Assembly: GCA_964389685.1 (NCBI GenBank)
Contig: CAYMFM010000126.1
Span: 1-7,468, forward strand
DNA length: 7,468 nucleotides
Source of the DNA: G020353115 sp964389685
GTDB taxonomy: Bacteria > Bacteroidota > Bacteroidia > Bacteroidales > VadinHA17
Direction of reading: 5' to 3'
The notes under the pieces were generated by a model that did no database searches, had not been told where the DNA came from, and worked only from the letters and a program-made list of their open reading frames with translations. Of the stretch, positions 6,961-7,468 are shown one piece after another. The first letter of the stretch is position 1. Each line of letters starts with the position of its first letter. Made by a program: the position numbers and the translations under genes.

Positions 6961-6966
6961 TTAGAA
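6836..6966 (+). other. attC site of cassette VI (type beta)
   Basis: R'' TTCTAAC (6836-6842) and R' GTTAGAA (6960-6966) enclose arms GGCTAAAATGCAATGT and ACTGCATTTAGCC. They pair with one extra A on the left arm and one A-versus-C site that becomes G.T on the - strand. The length (131) nearly equals the alpha type although the stem is unrelated. The loop shares the 10-mer TTTGTAACTT (6891-6900) with the alpha sites. Confidence 0.85.
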
Positions 6967-7464
6967 AGCATAGCCCCTCGCAAATAAATGTAAAGTTCTT
7001 AGTAAGGTTCCGGTGGAAATTTCAATGGACCCTGCCTCGCCTACCAGCATGACGTCCTGTCCGCATTATCATTGACAATTTTTAAGAGATGCTTAGTTAT
7101 GGAGGTTACAAGGTGGGTTCCTGCAATTCAATGTATTCGTTGGTCATTACCACGCGGCAGGTCTGACACTGTTTGTTTGTACTCGGCGAGGCTAATGATT
7201 TTTGCAGTGATGGAATCCAGGACAATTTTATTCAGCCAACTGCTACTTATTGATGGTTGAATGCTAAGATCAGAGCCGGATAAGATGCAAAAATCCATTC
7301 CATCGCACTCGTTGGCGCCCGCCGGTCGGGGCAACGCTTTCTAACAAGACGGTATAGGTAATGCCGCTGTTAACGGTCAGCAGGAAAATTACCGTTAAAA
7401 TTTGTAACTTTAGATCTAATAATAACCAACAGCTGATATGCGGCACTACCCATACCGCTGAACG
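6961..7464 (+). mobile_element. Gene-less integron cassette VII (repeat family, copy 4)
   Basis: This 504-base cassette has the 385-base body (6961-7345) and a type-alpha attC. End complementarity is as in copy I (6960-6977 with 7328-7345). The - strand frame 7128-7334 is open for 68 codons, and the + strand frame from TTG at 7072 stops after 62 codons at TGA 7258-7260. Neither is preserved across the copies. It shares variants with copy VI in some stretches and with copy I in others. Confidence 0.75.
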
Positions 7465-7468
7465 TTAT
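7339..7468 (+). other. attC site of cassette VII (type alpha, last bases cut off)
   Basis: R'' TTCTAAC (7339-7345) starts a site with the same stem arms as in cassettes I and V. The window ends in R' at GTTAT (7464-7468), so the next cassette begins TTAT, like cassettes II and III. The inner loop hairpin is a slightly better match here (AACGGT with ACCGTT). Confidence 0.83.

Overview
The window reads as a stretch of an integron-type gene-cassette array in an AT-rich bacterium, most likely a Bacteroidota. Support for that host is modest: a TTG/TAnnTTTG-like promoter before the second gene, weak ribosome binding sites, and the domain style of the two large secreted proteins. No integrase gene is in the window, so whether this belongs to a full integron or to an array without its own integrase cannot be decided here.

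Layout. The window opens on the right half of an attC site (1-54). Seven cassettes follow, cut at G^TT of each R' box. Cassette I (49-552) has no convincing gene. Cassette II (553-2692) carries a secreted S9-family serine peptidase. Cassette III (2693-5426) carries a secreted caspase-like (C14) protein with a TolB/FlgO-like domain and a tetratricopeptide-like region. Cassette IV (5427-5953) carries a reverse-strand hypothetical gene with its own terminator. Cassettes V (5954-6457), VI (6458-6960) and VII (6961-7464) are further copies of the gene-less cassette I. All four copies have bodies of exactly 385 bases that differ only by substitutions. Six attC sites are complete apart from the last bases of the seventh; five different stem sequences are present. 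Lengths are 131-133 bases, except 83 for cassette IV.

The attC call rests on several agreeing signals. TAAC...GTTA cores bracket imperfect inverted repeats. The left arm carries one extra base in several sites. The S9 stop codon overlaps its R'' box. Each cassette's first 10-18 bases are complementary to the bases just before its own attC, so each cassette closes on itself. Every A-versus-C mismatch I found between arms on the + strand becomes a G.T wobble on the - strand, which fits the known use of the folded bottom strand by IntI.

The genes show no obvious joint pathway. Two unusually large cassettes encode exported proteins, and the array is otherwise filled with repeated gene-less cassettes, one of which has exchanged its attC. 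The most unusual points are the extended cassette-end complementarity, the modular attC swap in cassette VI, and the inverted gene whose N-terminus is read out of an attC site.
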